From: Piscibacillus salipiscarius JCM 13188
GTDB taxonomy: Bacteria; Bacillota; Bacilli; Bacillales; Alkalibacillaceae
Assembly (NCBI RefSeq): GCF_001311865.1
Contig: NZ_BBCD01000016.1
Location: 1 to 64,000 of the forward strand
DNA length: 64,000 nucleotides
Direction of reading: 5' to 3'
Of this stretch, positions 11,349 through 21,553 are shown one piece after another (position 1 is the first letter of the stretch; every line of letters starts with the position of its first letter). Below the pieces are notes generated by a model that was given only the letters and a program-made list of their open reading frames with translations, searched no databases and was not told the DNA's origin. The position numbers and the translations under genes were made by a program.

Positions 11349-12107
11349 GCTGCTCACCACCTAAATAAGCCTTAATAACATCCTCGTGGTTCATGATGTC
11401 ATCAGGAGTACCTTCTGCGATTTTCTTACCAAAATTAAGCACCATAATCTTTTCGGCAATACTCATAATCATCTGCATTTTGTGTTCGATTAGACAAACG
11501 GTAATCCCATGATCCACCATCTTCTTCATCATGATCGCTAATCCATCTGTTTCATCAGGATTCACGCCAGCAGCTGGTTCATCTAAAAAGACAAGTTCAG
11601 GATCAGTCGCAAGGGCAAGTGCAAAAGCAACACGTTTTTTTTTTTGTTCTTGAGTTAAATTTTCGACTACACGATGCGCATAGTTAGTAAGATCTACAAA
11701 ATCTAACACTTCATAGGCTTTATTGAGGCACTTTTGTTCTTCTCTTTTGAGTCTAGGCGTTCTAAAAACCGCATCAAATAAGTTAGAACTCGTCCTTAAC
11801 CTATGACCAACGATGACATTATCCAGAACGGTCGCTTTCTCAAATAAATTTGTTGTCTGAAAGGTTCTAGCAATACCTAATTTAGCAATTTTATTAGAGG
11901 AGAGATGTGTAATGTCTTGCCCCTTAAAATACACCTCGCCACTAGTCGGCGGATAATAGCCACTCACTAGGTTAAAGAATGTTGATTTACCAGCACCATT
12001 TGGGCCAATAATGGCGTTGATTTTTCCTTCTTCAATTCCAAAATTGACATCATCCACCGCTGTTAATCCACCAAACTTTTGGTTAAATTTGTTGTTTCAA
12101 GAAGCAC
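11332..12107 (-). CDS. livG: ABC transporter ATP-binding protein (LivG type), frameshifted near start
   Basis: The partner ATPase. The true start is a GTG at 12107 behind AGGAGGG, giving (M)LLETTNLTKS, then a missing T in a TTT run near 12078 before GGLTAVDDVNFGIEEGK. Walker A GPNGAGKSTFF, signature LTQEQKKKRVAFALAL and Walker B LVFLDEPAAGVNPDE are visible. Its signature replaces the usual LSxGQ with LTQEQ, which is typical of LivG proteins. It lies between livM and livF in the operon. Confidence 0.88.
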
Positions 12108-12119
12108 ACTATCCCTCCT

Positions 12120-13108
12120 CTACCTTTGTTCCCTATGAATCTCATTCGATTGAGACTGCTTTTTGATTTTCTTTTAAGATTCCAATCAATCACAAAGCCT
12201 GAGATTCCTCTAGGATCGAATATTATAAGCAGGACGAGAATTGGCCCGAATACAAGCATACGATAATCTTGTAAAAACTGAAGTTCTTGCGAAATCCACA
12301 CGATAATAAATGTACCTATTACAGGTCCAGATAACGTTCCAATTCCACCGATCAACAGATAAACTAGAAAATCAAATGTCATCGTTATATTAGAAATTTC
12401 AGGACCGATAAACCTAGTAAATGATGCAAATAAGCTACCTGCAAGTCCGGCAAAAACCGTTGATAGAATGAAAGCTAATAGTTTATTGCTAGTCGTTGAA
12501 ATCCCAATCGTCTTAGCTAATTCTTCACTGTTTCGAATGGCAATAAACGACCTACCTTGTAACGAATGAACAATATTGTACATGACCACAATGGTTAAGA
12601 CTAAAAAGAACAATACTAGATAATAGTTTGATATTTGACTGTTAAACTCAAGTGGACCAATAGCACCTGGTGTAGGAATTCCAAGAAATCCACGAACACC
12701 ACCAGTTACACTGTCCCAGTTATAGATGATTAAATAGATGATATAACCGACACATAACGTGTAAATGGCAAAAAGTGTTCTTTCGTTCTAAGGGCAATCA
12801 TGCCAATTAACGTACCAACCAACGCTGTGAATATTAACGTTAAAACAAATGCGACCCAATAGCTAATGCCATATGTCACTGTTAACACTGCCAATGTGTA
12901 GGCGCCTAAAGCAAAAATCCAGCATGTGCTAAAGATAAGTATCCAGTATATCCTGCTAGCAGGTTCAGACCATAAACGACAATGGTCCAAATAAATGTTA
13001 GGATTAAGATTCTGATCATATAAGCATTACTACTAACTAAAGGAAAGATAACAGCTAACAATAGGAGGCCCGACAAGGCAACTTTTTATTTAAAAATGGT
13101 ATGCTCAT
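12120..13108 (-). CDS. livM: ABC transporter permease (LivM type), frameshifted
   Basis: The second membrane permease, with multiple hydrophobic helices. The ATG at 13108 (MSIPFLNKK) overlaps the livH stop as ATGA. Identifiable pieces are FALGAYTLAVLTVTYG, SFIAIRNSEELAKTIGIS (the EAA-like cytoplasmic loop) and GGIGTLSGPVIGTFI. The tail ends HREQR just before the livG ribosome site. Shifts occur near 13040, 12990, 12770 and 12170. It forms the transmembrane channel with LivH. Confidence 0.85.
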
Positions 13109-13971
13109 GCTTTGCCCCCTTTCGCAAATAGACCATTCGGTTTAACTGTTAAAATGACAACTAATAACAAGAAGGCAATTAAATCTTTATAATCACTTGA
13201 AATATATGTTGCCCCTAAGCTTTCTGTAAATCCTAAAATATAACCACCCACAATAGCACCTGGTATACTTCCCATACCGCCGATGATAATAATGACAAAT
13301 GCTTTTAATATCACTAGATGCCCCATTCCTGGGAAGACTAGATTAATAGGTGACGATAATGATGCAGCAATTGCTGCTAAGGCACCAGATATAAAGAATG
13401 TAAGCATCGCAACTTTACTTGTATTGATTCCTACTAAATTCGCTCCATCTCGATTTTGCGACATTGCAATGACCGTCATACCCATGTACGTTTTCTTAAG
13501 AAACGTATATAAAGCCACCATGACTAACACAGCTGCAACGATGATGATAATCCGCTGAAACGTAAATGTAATTCCAAATACACTAACCACTTGCCCATGA
13601 GGAGTTGCCATTTCTAAATAATCGGCTCCCCATACACTGTGAGCAAATGCTTCTAAAAAGAGTAACATTCCTATGGCTGCGATTTTGTCATGGATGGGAG
13701 GTGCATGTCTTAAGTGGTGAAATACTAATCGCTCCATTAAAACACCTAACAAGCCGACTACAATAACCGAGATGAAAATTGCAATCCAATAATGTAGTCC
13801 TAGCGATTGCATCATTGTTAAGGTAATGTAACCACCCATCATATATAGCGCTCCATGAGCAAAGTTAGGTATGTGCAAAATACCATAAACTAATGTGAGT
13901 CCTAAGGCGACTAAACTGTAAACGCTTCCAATTGTAAGTCCATTAAATAGCTGCTGGAATAAAATATCCAT
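13105..13971 (-). CDS. livH: ABC transporter permease (LivH type)
   Basis: An intact 288-residue polytopic permease. LivH features are NGLTIGSVYSLVALGLTLVYG at the N-terminus (NFAHGALYMMGGY follows), the loop AMSQNRDGANLVGINTSKVA, and GGMGSIPGAIVGGYILG near the C-terminus. It follows the acyl-CoA ligase gene by 22 bases on the same strand. This tight link to acyl-CoA genes suggests the importer feeds that pathway. Confidence 0.9.
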   Translation of the reverse strand: MDILFQQLFNGLTIGSVYSLVALGLTLVYGILHIPNFAHGALYMMGGYITLTMMQSLGLHYWIAIFISVIVVGLLGVLMERLVFHHLRHAPPIHDKIAAIGMLLFLEAFAHSVWGADYLEMATPHGQVVSVFGITFTFQRIIIIVAAVLVMVALYTFLKKTYMGMTVIAMSQNRDGANLVGINTSKVAMLTFFISGALAAIAASLSSPINLVFPGMGHLVILKAFVIIIIGGMGSIPGAIVGGYILGFTESLGATYISSDYKDLIAFLLLVVILTVKPNGLFAKGGKA

Positions 13972-13993
13972 TCCCGCACCCCCCTTTAAGCGA

Positions 13994-15580
13994 TTAGTTT
14001 GAGATATACTGATCTTTCAATTCTCTTTTCAGAATTTTACCAACAGCTGTTTTCGGGAACTCTTCTATAAAATCAACACTCGTTGGTACTTTAAAATTCG
14101 ATAGTCGTTCTTTGCAGAAGTTAATGATTTCCTCTTCAGTTGCGGATTGCCCTTCTTTAAGTGATACGACTGCCTTAATGGTCTCGCCACGATACGGATC
14201 CGGAATACCAATGACCGCAGCTTCTAAAACTTTAGGGTTTTGATATAACACTGTTTCAATTTCAATTGGATAAATGTTAAATCCACTCGCGATAATCATT
14301 TCCTTTTTCCTTCCAACGATATAGAAAAATCCATCTTCATCCATTTTGGCTAGGTCGCCTGTGTATAACCAGCCGTCACGCACTGTCTGCGCCGTTTCAT
14401 CAGGCATGTTCCAGTAACCTTTCATAATTTGTGGACCTTTAATCACTAGCTCGCCAACTTCGCCAATAGGTAATTCTTCAGTTCCTGTATCAAGATCTAC
14501 AACTTTTGAGTCAGTATTTGGAATCGGTATACCGATGCTACCAGCTTTTTGAACTCCTTCAACTGGGTTTCGGTGCGTGACTGGAGACGCTTCAGACAGA
14601 CCGTACCCTTCAGCGATTGATGCGCCAGTTGTTTCTTCAAAATTAGTTAGAACGTCTGCTGATAGTGGTGCGGACCCGCTTGTTACGGTTTCTAGAAACC
14701 CTAAGTCAATATTGTGCTCACGAGCATAATTTAAGATCGCAATAAACATAGTGGGAACCCCAGGAAACGACGTTGGCTGTAACTCCTGCATGGTTTTTAC
14801 CGTTTCTTCGACTTCAAAACGAGGTAATAAAATAAGATTGCCACCCATTCTAAACGTTAAACACATACCACTTGTCATGCCGTAGACATGGAATAGTGGT
14901 GAAATGACAAGAACACGTTCTTCACCTTTATTAATTTGAGATTCTGCTGTCGCAGCACTTTGCAATGTATTGGCTACAATGTTGTAATGCGTTAGCATGG
15001 CTCCTTTTGAGCGTCCTGTTGTGCCGCCTGTGTACTGTAATACGGCTACATCTTCTTTTGGCTGAATGTGAACGGGTTGGTATTCTAATTGGTGTTGGAT
15101 GAGTTGTTCGTAGTCTGAAGGGTTTGTAAACGAAACACTATAACTGTGTTCGACAGAGGTGTCTGGTAAGACATTGTTTACAATTGGCATGAGTGGCTCG
15201 TATGCTATGATAGCTGCTGCTTCCGAATCTTTAAGTACGTGCATGAGTTCTTGTTCTTTATACATTGGATTAACTTGTACAACGGTGGCCCCAGCAAACA
15301 TGGCTCCAAAATAACTGAATACATACTGCGGGCAGTTTGGTAACATTAAAGCGATCTGGTCACCTTTTTTGATTCCGACATCTTGGAAATAAGCTGCCAC
15401 CTGTTTTGCGTAAGCGTAGACTGTTTGATAATCAAAGGTCTTTCCCATAAAGGTTATGGCTGTATGCCTAGGGTATTTATTTACCGTCTCTAAAAACAAG
15501 TCTCCTAAACTCAGTTCTGGAATTTGAATCTCTTTAGGATTTCCTTCTGGTATAAACTTGTGCCAAGGTTTTACTGACAT
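13994..15580 (-). CDS. Long-chain fatty acid--CoA ligase (AMP-binding)
   Basis: An ANL-superfamily adenylate-forming enzyme that activates carboxylic acids to acyl-CoA using ATP. The motif YTGGTTGRSKGAMLTH is the phosphate-binding loop, YGLSEASPV and GWLYTGDLAKMDEDGFF are core motifs, and the C-terminal domain contains GRKKEMIIASGFNIYP and the catalytic lysine in TAVGKILKRELK. I prefer the ATG at 15580 (MSVKPWHKF), because GGGAG is 8 bases upstream of it and almost touches the earlier ATG at 15589. It is intact, about 528 residues, inside the long operon. Confidence 0.93.
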   Translation of the reverse strand: MSVKPWHKFIPEGNPKEIQIPELSLGDLFLETVNKYPRHTAITFMGKTFDYQTVYAYAKQVAAYFQDVGIKKGDQIALMLPNCPQYVFSYFGAMFAGATVVQVNPMYKEQELMHVLKDSEAAAIIAYEPLMPIVNNVLPDTSVEHSYSVSFTNPSDYEQLIQHQLEYQPVHIQPKEDVAVLQYTGGTTGRSKGAMLTHYNIVANTLQSAATAESQINKGEERVLVISPLFHVYGMTSGMCLTFRMGGNLILLPRFEVEETVKTMQELQPTSFPGVPTMFIAILNYAREHNIDLGFLETVTSGSAPLSADVLTNFEETTGASIAEGYGLSEASPVTHRNPVEGVQKAGSIGIPIPNTDSKVVDLDTGTEELPIGEVGELVIKGPQIMKGYWNMPDETAQTVRDGWLYTGDLAKMDEDGFFYIVGRKKEMIIASGFNIYPIEIETVLYQNPKVLEAAVIGIPDPYRGETIKAVVSLKEGQSATEEEIINFCKERLSNFKVPTSVDFIEEFPKTAVGKILKRELKDQYISN

Positions 15581-15604
15581 CTTTCTCATCTCCCTTATTT
15601 TTAT

Positions 15605-16357
15605 TTACGTAATTAGCCAACCACCATCAGCTAAAACATCTGAACCTGTCATGTATGAAGCCTCAGAGGATGATAAAAATGTAATGATATTCGCAATTTC
15701 ATCTGGTTTACCAACCCTTCCCAGGGCTGTATGCTGCTCAATAGCTGATTGAAAACGCTCATTTTGAAGACCAGCTTCAGTAAGAGGGGTTTCAATAAAT
15801 CCGGGTGAAACTGAATTGACTCTAACATGTGGTGCTAATTCTGCAGCTAAAGCTTTTGAAAAATTAATAACTGCAGCTTTAGAAGCACTGTAGTGTGGAA
15901 TTCTCGCTCCAGCTTTATGTCCTGATAACGAAGCGACATTGACAATCGAACGGTCTCTTTTAAGTCCTTCTAACATTAATTCACTTAAGGTTTTAGATAC
16001 TAGAAACACACTTTTCAAATTAACATCTTGGACTCGTTGCCACTCTTCACTCGTTAAATCACGAATGGATGATTTACCAGAACTACCTGCATTATTAACC
16101 AGTATATCTAATTGACCAAACTCGCTTTGAATGTAGTCTTTTAATTGATTGACCGCTTGGTCGTCCGTCACATCAGTAGGATAAACGTAAGATAAACCAT
16201 TTTCCTTAACAATCTCATTACTCACACGATCTAGTTTTTGTTTTGTTCTGCCTACTAAGACAACTTTTGCACCTTCTTTAGCAAGCCTTTTAGCAACAGC
16301 AGCACCAATACCGCTTCCTGCTCCAGTAATGACAGCTACTTTATTACCGAACCTCAT
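15605..16357 (-). CDS. Short-chain dehydrogenase/reductase
   Basis: An intact 250-residue classical SDR. The cofactor motif GAGSGIGAAVAKR, NNAGSSGKS and the catalytic YSASKAA are present, with the conserved Ser region VNVASLSGHK. The VGRTKQK after beta-2 (basic) hints at NADP. In this operon it probably oxidises or reduces a 3-hydroxyacyl-CoA, but the substrate is inference. It lies between the ComB-like gene and the CoA ligase. Confidence 0.9.
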   Translation of the reverse strand: MRFGNKVAVITGAGSGIGAAVAKRLAKEGAKVVLVGRTKQKLDRVSNEIVKENGLSYVYPTDVTDDQAVNQLKDYIQSEFGQLDILVNNAGSSGKSSIRDLTSEEWQRVQDVNLKSVFLVSKTLSELMLEGLKRDRSIVNVASLSGHKAGARIPHYSASKAAVINFSKALAAELAPHVRVNSVSPGFIETPLTEAGLQNERFQSAIEQHTALGRVGKPDEIANIITFLSSSEASYMTGSDVLADGGWLIT

Positions 16358-16424
16358 CTTACACGCCTCCTTTCATTCAAATTTTTCACTAGAATGTTCT
16401 ATTAAAATCCTTCCATCACTCAAC

Positions 16425-17113
16425 TCAGGCACGAGATCGTATAGATTTTTGTGCGACAAATTCTAGTACATGGTCTAATTGATGCTTTGAAAGCATTCTT
16501 CCAACAGATGATTTTTGTAATACTTGAGTGGGCTGATCCTTTAAACCTTCATAAAAGGTTAAAGCGGCAAAAGCAGAATCCGTTAAGTCATACGATGTTT
16601 CAGCCAACAGCTCACTAAGTAAATGACCTGCTCCATAAAAATCTTCTATATTGAATACACCGCCAGAGCCGGCACATACGATGACAATTGTTTGATCGGT
16701 ATGATCTGTTTTGATTTTTTAGATACTGACAAATTGTTGAGTAATGAAGCACAGTAAACTTTGTGAGCAGATGCTGATTTTTTAACGGCAACGGTTCCGT
16801 TCGTGGTCGACAGGATTAATGTCTGATCTTTAACCACATCCCTTAAAGCTAATGGGTTAGGTGAGTAAAACCCATCAAGTGTTAATCCATCGTACTCACC
16901 TGCTAATATACAATCGTCATCTCCTAATTCTTCAAATGTTTGTCTAGCTTCAGCCATATCCAAGACAGGAATGACTTCTTTGGCCCCGTCTTTTAGAGCA
17001 CTAATAATGGTTGTCGTTGCCAGCAGCACATCAAACACAACCATGATTTGCTCTTCACTGATTTTATGTTCATCTATTTCTTCTTTAGTTAACAGCACAT
17101 GAATTTTCGGCAT
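16425..17113 (-). CDS. 2-phosphosulfolactate phosphatase family protein (ComB), frameshifted
   Basis: A member of the ComB phosphatase family, Mg-dependent enzymes named for 2-phosphosulfolactate hydrolysis in coenzyme M and sulfolactate synthesis. Visible landmarks are VVFDVLLATTTIISALKDGA, ILAGEYDGLTLDGFYSPNPL, LILSTTNGTVAV and, after a shift at a TTTTTT run near 16720, IVIVCAGSGGVFNIEDFYGAGHLL. The C-terminal part contains DLTDSAFAALTFYEG. Sulfolactate has no obvious place in an acyl-CoA operon, so the true substrate here is open. Confidence 0.82.
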
Positions 17114-17126
17114 AAAACACCTCTAA

Positions 17127-18191
17127 CTAATTAGCCTTTCGATTAAGTGAGTAAAGTGCATATTCAATCAAGTTTTCAACAAAGTAGTTAAGTTTTGCAA
17201 ATCTTTGATCCTGCGTTTGCCCCTTTTTATAACGATAATAGATTTGCTGACAGATGACGGCTAACTTGAAATAAGCAAAGGTTTGGTAAAAGTTCATATT
17301 GGTAACATTACGGCCACTTTTCTTAGCATAGGCTTCGATAAACTCATCACGCGACATAAAGCCTGGCTGCGTGGTAATTGGTTCATTACCAAGTCCTTTT
17401 TCAATAACTCTGAATCACCTGACTCCTGCCAATAACTCATAGCTACACCTAAATCAGCTAGTGGATCACCTACTGTTGTCATCTCCCAATCAAATAAGCC
17501 AACTAATTGCGTTAAATCGTTTTGATCAAACATGGCATTGTTGAGTTTAAAGTCATAATGAATAATAGTAGATTCTTTTGTTTCTGGAATATTATGTGCC
17601 ATCCATCTTGTTAATTCATCTACTCCTTGTATATCATCTGTTTTGGATCGTTCGTAACGGCTAATCCAACCATGGACTTGTCTTTCTAAAAACCCATCTG
17701 GTTTGGTCATATTTTTAAGGTTCGTTTTGGTATAATCAATATCATGTAACTGGACAAGCGTATCAACCATGGCCTCAGATATATCTCGATTGGTCTTCTC
17801 AGATAACTTAATTTCTTCAGGCATATTGGAATCAAGTACTACACCTTTTTACGTTCCATGACAAAAAATGGTTTACCTTCTTCTTCGTTAGATAGAAAAA
17901 GTACGGTTTAGGAGCTACAGGGAAATGCGGATTAATTTCTTTTAGAATGTTAAATTCTCTTTCCATATCATGAGCTTTAGGTGCAACTGGTCCATGAGGC
18001 GGTCTGCGTAACACAGCTTCCCAATCACCAATTCTTAATTGATAGGTAAGATTTGAACTTCCCAAAAAGAATTGTTCGACTTCTAAGGGATCATCACTTA
18101 ATCCGCTAACATGTTCTCTAATCAGTTGTTCAACTTTATCAAGGTCTAGTTCTTCTCCTTGTCTGACTGGAATCGTATCTTTTGGACTCAT
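17127..18191 (-). CDS. Phosphotransferase family protein (APH fold, ACAD10/11-like), frameshifted
   Basis: A kinase-like protein of the aminoglycoside-phosphotransferase fold. The nucleotide-binding part contains [25 protein letters not shown], the catalytic loop is [14 protein letters not shown] and the metal-binding motif is [17 protein letters not shown]. Relatives fused to or next to acyl-CoA dehydrogenases (ACAD10/11) act in 4-hydroxy fatty acid catabolism, phosphorylating the 4-hydroxy group. That fits this operon, where an acyl-CoA dehydrogenase is four genes upstream. Shifts are near 17830 and 17350. Confidence 0.85.
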
Positions 18192-18210
18192 CTAAAAACC
18201 TCCCAATCTA

Positions 18211-19377
18211 TTAAACAGCTTCTATAATTGTTGCAATCCCTTGACCACCACCAATGCAAGCTGTAATTAGGGCATTGGTTTTTCCTGTCCTGCGAAGCTC
18301 GTAGATCGCCTTCGTCACTAAAATCGCGCCCGTTGCTCCTAATGGATGTCCATGAGCGATTGCACCGCCATTCACATTTACTTTATCTAAATCCATATTC
18401 AGCTCACGGTTGCATGCTAATACTTGTGACGCAAACGCTTCATTAATTTCTATTAAGTCAACATCATCGAGTGTCATATTCGACTTCTCTAACACTTTTC
18501 GTGTGGCAGGTACTGGCCCAATGCCCATTATGTTAGGATCAACACCAGCTACCGCGCTTTGCTTTATAACCGCAAGTGGTGCTAAACCTAATTCGTCTGC
18601 TTTTTCTTTTGACATAATGATTAAGGCCGCTGCAGCATCATTTAAGCCCGAACTATTACCAGCAGTTACTGACCCTGCCATCATAAAGGCCGGTTGTAAT
18701 TTGTTTAATGCTTCTATTGTTGTTTGAGGTCTAGGATGCTCATCCTGACCAAAAACAATCGGATCACCTTTTCTAACAGGGACTTCGATCGGAACAATTT
18801 GTTCTTCAAAGCGACCCTCTTCCATTGCCGCAGCCATTTTCTTTTGACTTGCTAACGCAAACTCATCTTGTTCTTCCCGGCTTATGTTATACTTTTTAAC
18901 TAGATTCTCAGCTGTAATCCCCATAGGCGGATCTCCGATTTCTGTTGGAGATAATTGTGATTTTCTAAACTGAGGCGGAACAGGGCTAAATGCTTTAGAT
19001 GGGCGGTCCATTAAGTATGGAGCCCTGCTCATACTTTCAACTCCGCCAGCAATATAAACATCTCCTGCTCCAGCCTCTATCGCTTGGGCTGCTAAATTAA
19101 TAGCGTTAACCCCTGAGCCACACTGCCTGTCAATCGTTAAACCTGGTAAATTGACAGATAAACCTGTCTCAAGCGCAGTTAACCTAGCAATATTTCCGCC
19201 ACCACTTAACACATTTCCCATGATGACATCATCTATTAAATTGACATCTAGGTTGACGCGGTTTATAGCTTCTTTGATTACTTCTGCACCAAATTTATGA
19301 GCAGGCACTGTTGCAAGAGTTCCTCCAGCCCTTCCAATTGCTGTTCTTACGGCTGATACTATAACAGCTTCTCTCAT
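18211..19377 (-). CDS. Acetyl-CoA C-acyltransferase (thiolase)
   Basis: An intact 388-residue thiolase that cleaves 3-ketoacyl-CoA with CoA in the last step of beta-oxidation. The acylated Cys86 is in TIDRQCGSG, NEAFA is present, NGGAIAHGHPLGATGA carries the catalytic His, and CIGGGQG carries the second Cys near the C-terminus. It sits between the SDR and the phosphotransferase genes on the same strand with short gaps. Confidence 0.95.
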   Translation of the reverse strand: MREAVIVSAVRTAIGRAGGTLATVPAHKFGAEVIKEAINRVNLDVNLIDDVIMGNVLSGGGNIARLTALETGLSVNLPGLTIDRQCGSGVNAINLAAQAIEAGAGDVYIAGGVESMSRAPYLMDRPSKAFSPVPPQFRKSQLSPTEIGDPPMGITAENLVKKYNISREEQDEFALASQKKMAAAMEEGRFEEQIVPIEVPVRKGDPIVFGQDEHPRPQTTIEALNKLQPAFMMAGSVTAGNSSGLNDAAAALIIMSKEKADELGLAPLAVIKQSAVAGVDPNIMGIGPVPATRKVLEKSNMTLDDVDLIEINEAFASQVLACNRELNMDLDKVNVNGGAIAHGHPLGATGAILVTKAIYELRRTGKTNALITACIGGGQGIATIIEAV

Positions 19378-19395
19378 CAGTTATACACTCCCTTA

Positions 19396-20168
19396 CTACA
19401 TCGCATGTGAACCACCATCAACTTCAATCACATCTCCTGTTACAAAGTTAGAAGCATCCGAAGCTAAAAATAACGCAACACCTTTTAAGTCACTATCAGA
19501 ACCGAACTTCTTAATGGTGTCCCTTTTAAAAATTCATCCCCGCCTTGTTCAATAAGTACTTTAGACATTTTAGTAGGGAAAAATCCTGGCGCGATGGCAT
19601 TAACATGGATACCATGTGGCCCCCACTTTACAGCGAGATCACGTGTAAATGAAATAACGGCACCTTTACTAGAGTTATAGCCAATCGTATCCATTAAATT
19701 AGGGTCCGAACCTTTTAATCCTGCAATTGAAGATATATTAATAATCTTTCCTTGCTTTTGCTCAATCATGACTTTCCCAACGGCTTGAGACATGAGAAAA
19801 GTTCCTGTTGCATTAACTGTAAACACTTTATTCCAAGCTTCAAGCGGCATATCTACAACTGGAGCTCCCCACGTTGCCCCGCTGTTATTAACCAAAATGT
19901 CTATTTTCCCAAATTCATCTAATGTACGATCAACCACATTTTGAATATCTTCTTGATTTGTGACGTCACATTTAACCGCGATTGATTTAACACCCATTTG
20001 ATTTAATTGTTCACTTACTTCTTCACATGCTTCAAGTTTTCTCGAACAAACCACCACATTAGCTCCTGATTCTGCAAAACCTTCAGCAATCTGCTGCCCT
20101 AATCCTCTTCCTCCTCCAGTCACAATGGCTACTTTACCGTTTAAATCAAATAATTCTTTAACGTGCAT
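19396..20168 (-). CDS. Short-chain dehydrogenase/reductase (3-oxoacyl reductase type), frameshifted
   Basis: A classical SDR with [17 protein letters not shown] (cofactor), [19 protein letters not shown] and YNSSKGAV (catalytic Tyr/Lys). One shift near 19510 separates the last 38 residues, which read [20 protein letters not shown] and GGSHAM, the usual SDR C-terminus. Full length is about 257 residues. Its start overlaps the end of the acyl-CoA dehydrogenase by 11 bases, so the two are coupled. Likely a 3-hydroxyacyl-CoA dehydrogenase role. Confidence 0.9.
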
Positions 20169-21390
20169 GGGTTAAACTCCTTTCCTGATACTTCTTTAAT
20201 TCCTGTCTAGCAATCGTACGGCGATGCACTTCATCAGGCCCATCTGCAATCCTTAATGTCCGAATAGAAGCATAGCTGGATGCTAGAGGAAAATCTTCAC
20301 TAACGCCTGCAGCTCCAAGGACTTGGATTGCCTTATCAATAACATTTAATGCCATATTAGGTGCAACCACTTTAATCATGGCAATTTCAGTTTTGGCTTC
20401 TTTATTACCCACCGTATCCATCATGTAAGCAGCTTTTAATGTTAATAGCCTGGCTTGCTCGATTTCGATCCTAGAATCAGCAATCCATTCTTGAATAACA
20501 CCTTGGTCTTTTAACGGCTTACCAAAAGGCTCTCTCTCATGTATCCGCTTACAAATAATATCCAGTGCGCGTTCGGCTGCTCCAATCGTTCTCATGCAGT
20601 GATGAATTCGGCCGGGTCCTAATCGCCCTTGTGCAATGGCAAATCCTTTTCCTTCTTCCCACAAAATATTGGATGTTGGCACTCTGACATTATTAAATTC
20701 AATTTCTGCATGACCATGCGGGGCGTGATCGTAACCGAATACTGGTAACATTCGTTTTATATGTACCCCAGGCGTATCAAGAGGCACGATAATCATGGAC
20801 TGCTGTTCGTATTTAGGTGCTTCTGGATCTGACTTACCCATAAAAATAGCAAATTCACACCTTGGATCTCCTGCACCTGATGACCACCACTTAGTGCCAT
20901 TGATAATAAATTCTTCACCGTCGCGAGTAATGCTTCCGCGTATATTAGTTGCGTCTGAAGATGCTACATCTGGTTCTGTCATTGAAAAACAGGACCTAAT
21001 TTCTCCATTCAGCAACGGTTTTAGCCACTTTTCTTTCTGTTCTTCTGTACCATATCGCTCTAATATTTCCATATTACCTGTGTCGGGTGCTGAACAATTA
21101 AATACTTCAGGGCCAATATGAGACCGTCCCATGATTTCGCATAATGGGGCATATTCCAAGTTCGATAATCCTGCTCCGTATTCACTATCTGGCAAAAACA
21201 AATTCCATAATCCTGCTTCTTTAGCCTTTACTTTTAATTCTCCTAAGATAGGTGGGTTCTCCCATCTCGACTCTTGCTGTGCTAATTGATCTGCAAAAAC
21301 TTGTTCATTCGGATAGATACTCTCGTCCATAAACCTTTCCAATTTAGCTTTCAACTCTTTAACTTTATCTGTGTAATCAAAATTCATCAT
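20158..21390 (-). CDS. Acyl-CoA dehydrogenase (long, ACAD11-like)
   Basis: An intact 410-residue flavoenzyme that introduces the alpha-beta double bond into acyl-CoA. Motifs are [56 protein letters not shown] and [16 protein letters not shown]. The sequence style ([11 protein letters not shown], pairing with an APH kinase) matches ACAD10/11-type enzymes. It is the first gene of the twelve-gene operon, preceded by a sigma-A promoter and a palindromic operator. Confidence 0.93.
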   Translation of the reverse strand: MMNFDYTDKVKELKAKLERFMDESIYPNEQVFADQLAQQESRWENPPILGELKVKAKEAGLWNLFLPDSEYGAGLSNLEYAPLCEIMGRSHIGPEVFNCSAPDTGNMEILERYGTEEQKEKWLKPLLNGEIRSCFSMTEPDVASSDATNIRGSITRDGEEFIINGTKWWSSGAGDPRCEFAIFMGKSDPEAPKYEQQSMIIVPLDTPGVHIKRMLPVFGYDHAPHGHAEIEFNNVRVPTSNILWEEGKGFAIAQGRLGPGRIHHCMRTIGAAERALDIICKRIHEREPFGKPLKDQGVIQEWIADSRIEIEQARLLTLKAAYMMDTVGNKEAKTEIAMIKVVAPNMALNVIDKAIQVLGAAGVSEDFPLASSYASIRTLRIADGPDEVHRRTIARQELKKYQERSLTHAR

Positions 21391-21410
21391 TCAGACTCCT
21401 TTTCCACAGT

Positions 21411-21470
21411 TTATTAACCGACCGGTTAGTATATTAATTTTATAATATAAAAAATATTCAGTCTATTCAA
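21411..21470 (-). promoter_or_regulatory. Promoter and TetR-type operator (site A) of the acyl-CoA/ABC operon
   Basis: On the minus strand TTGAAT (21465-21470) and TATTAT (21442-21447) are 17 bases apart. Immediately downstream, at 21415-21428, is a perfect 6-2-6 inverted repeat, TAACCG-GT-CGGTTA. A repressor bound there would block initiation. The 22-base site 21411-21432 aligns with sites B and C. Confidence 0.75.
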
Positions 21471-21515
21471 GGTGCATTTTGATATTTTTAGAAGACATTT
21501 TTACTGATTTTGCTT

Positions 21516-21548
21516 CAAAAACCCTTAGCCATGGTGTTCACCATGGCT
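21516..21548 (-). terminator. Intrinsic terminator after the quinone reductase gene
   Basis: AGCCATGGTG pairs perfectly with CACCATGGCT and is followed on the minus strand by AAGGGTTTTT. It sits right after the stop codon of the gene at 21554. Confidence 0.8.
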
Positions 21549-21553
21549 GAATT

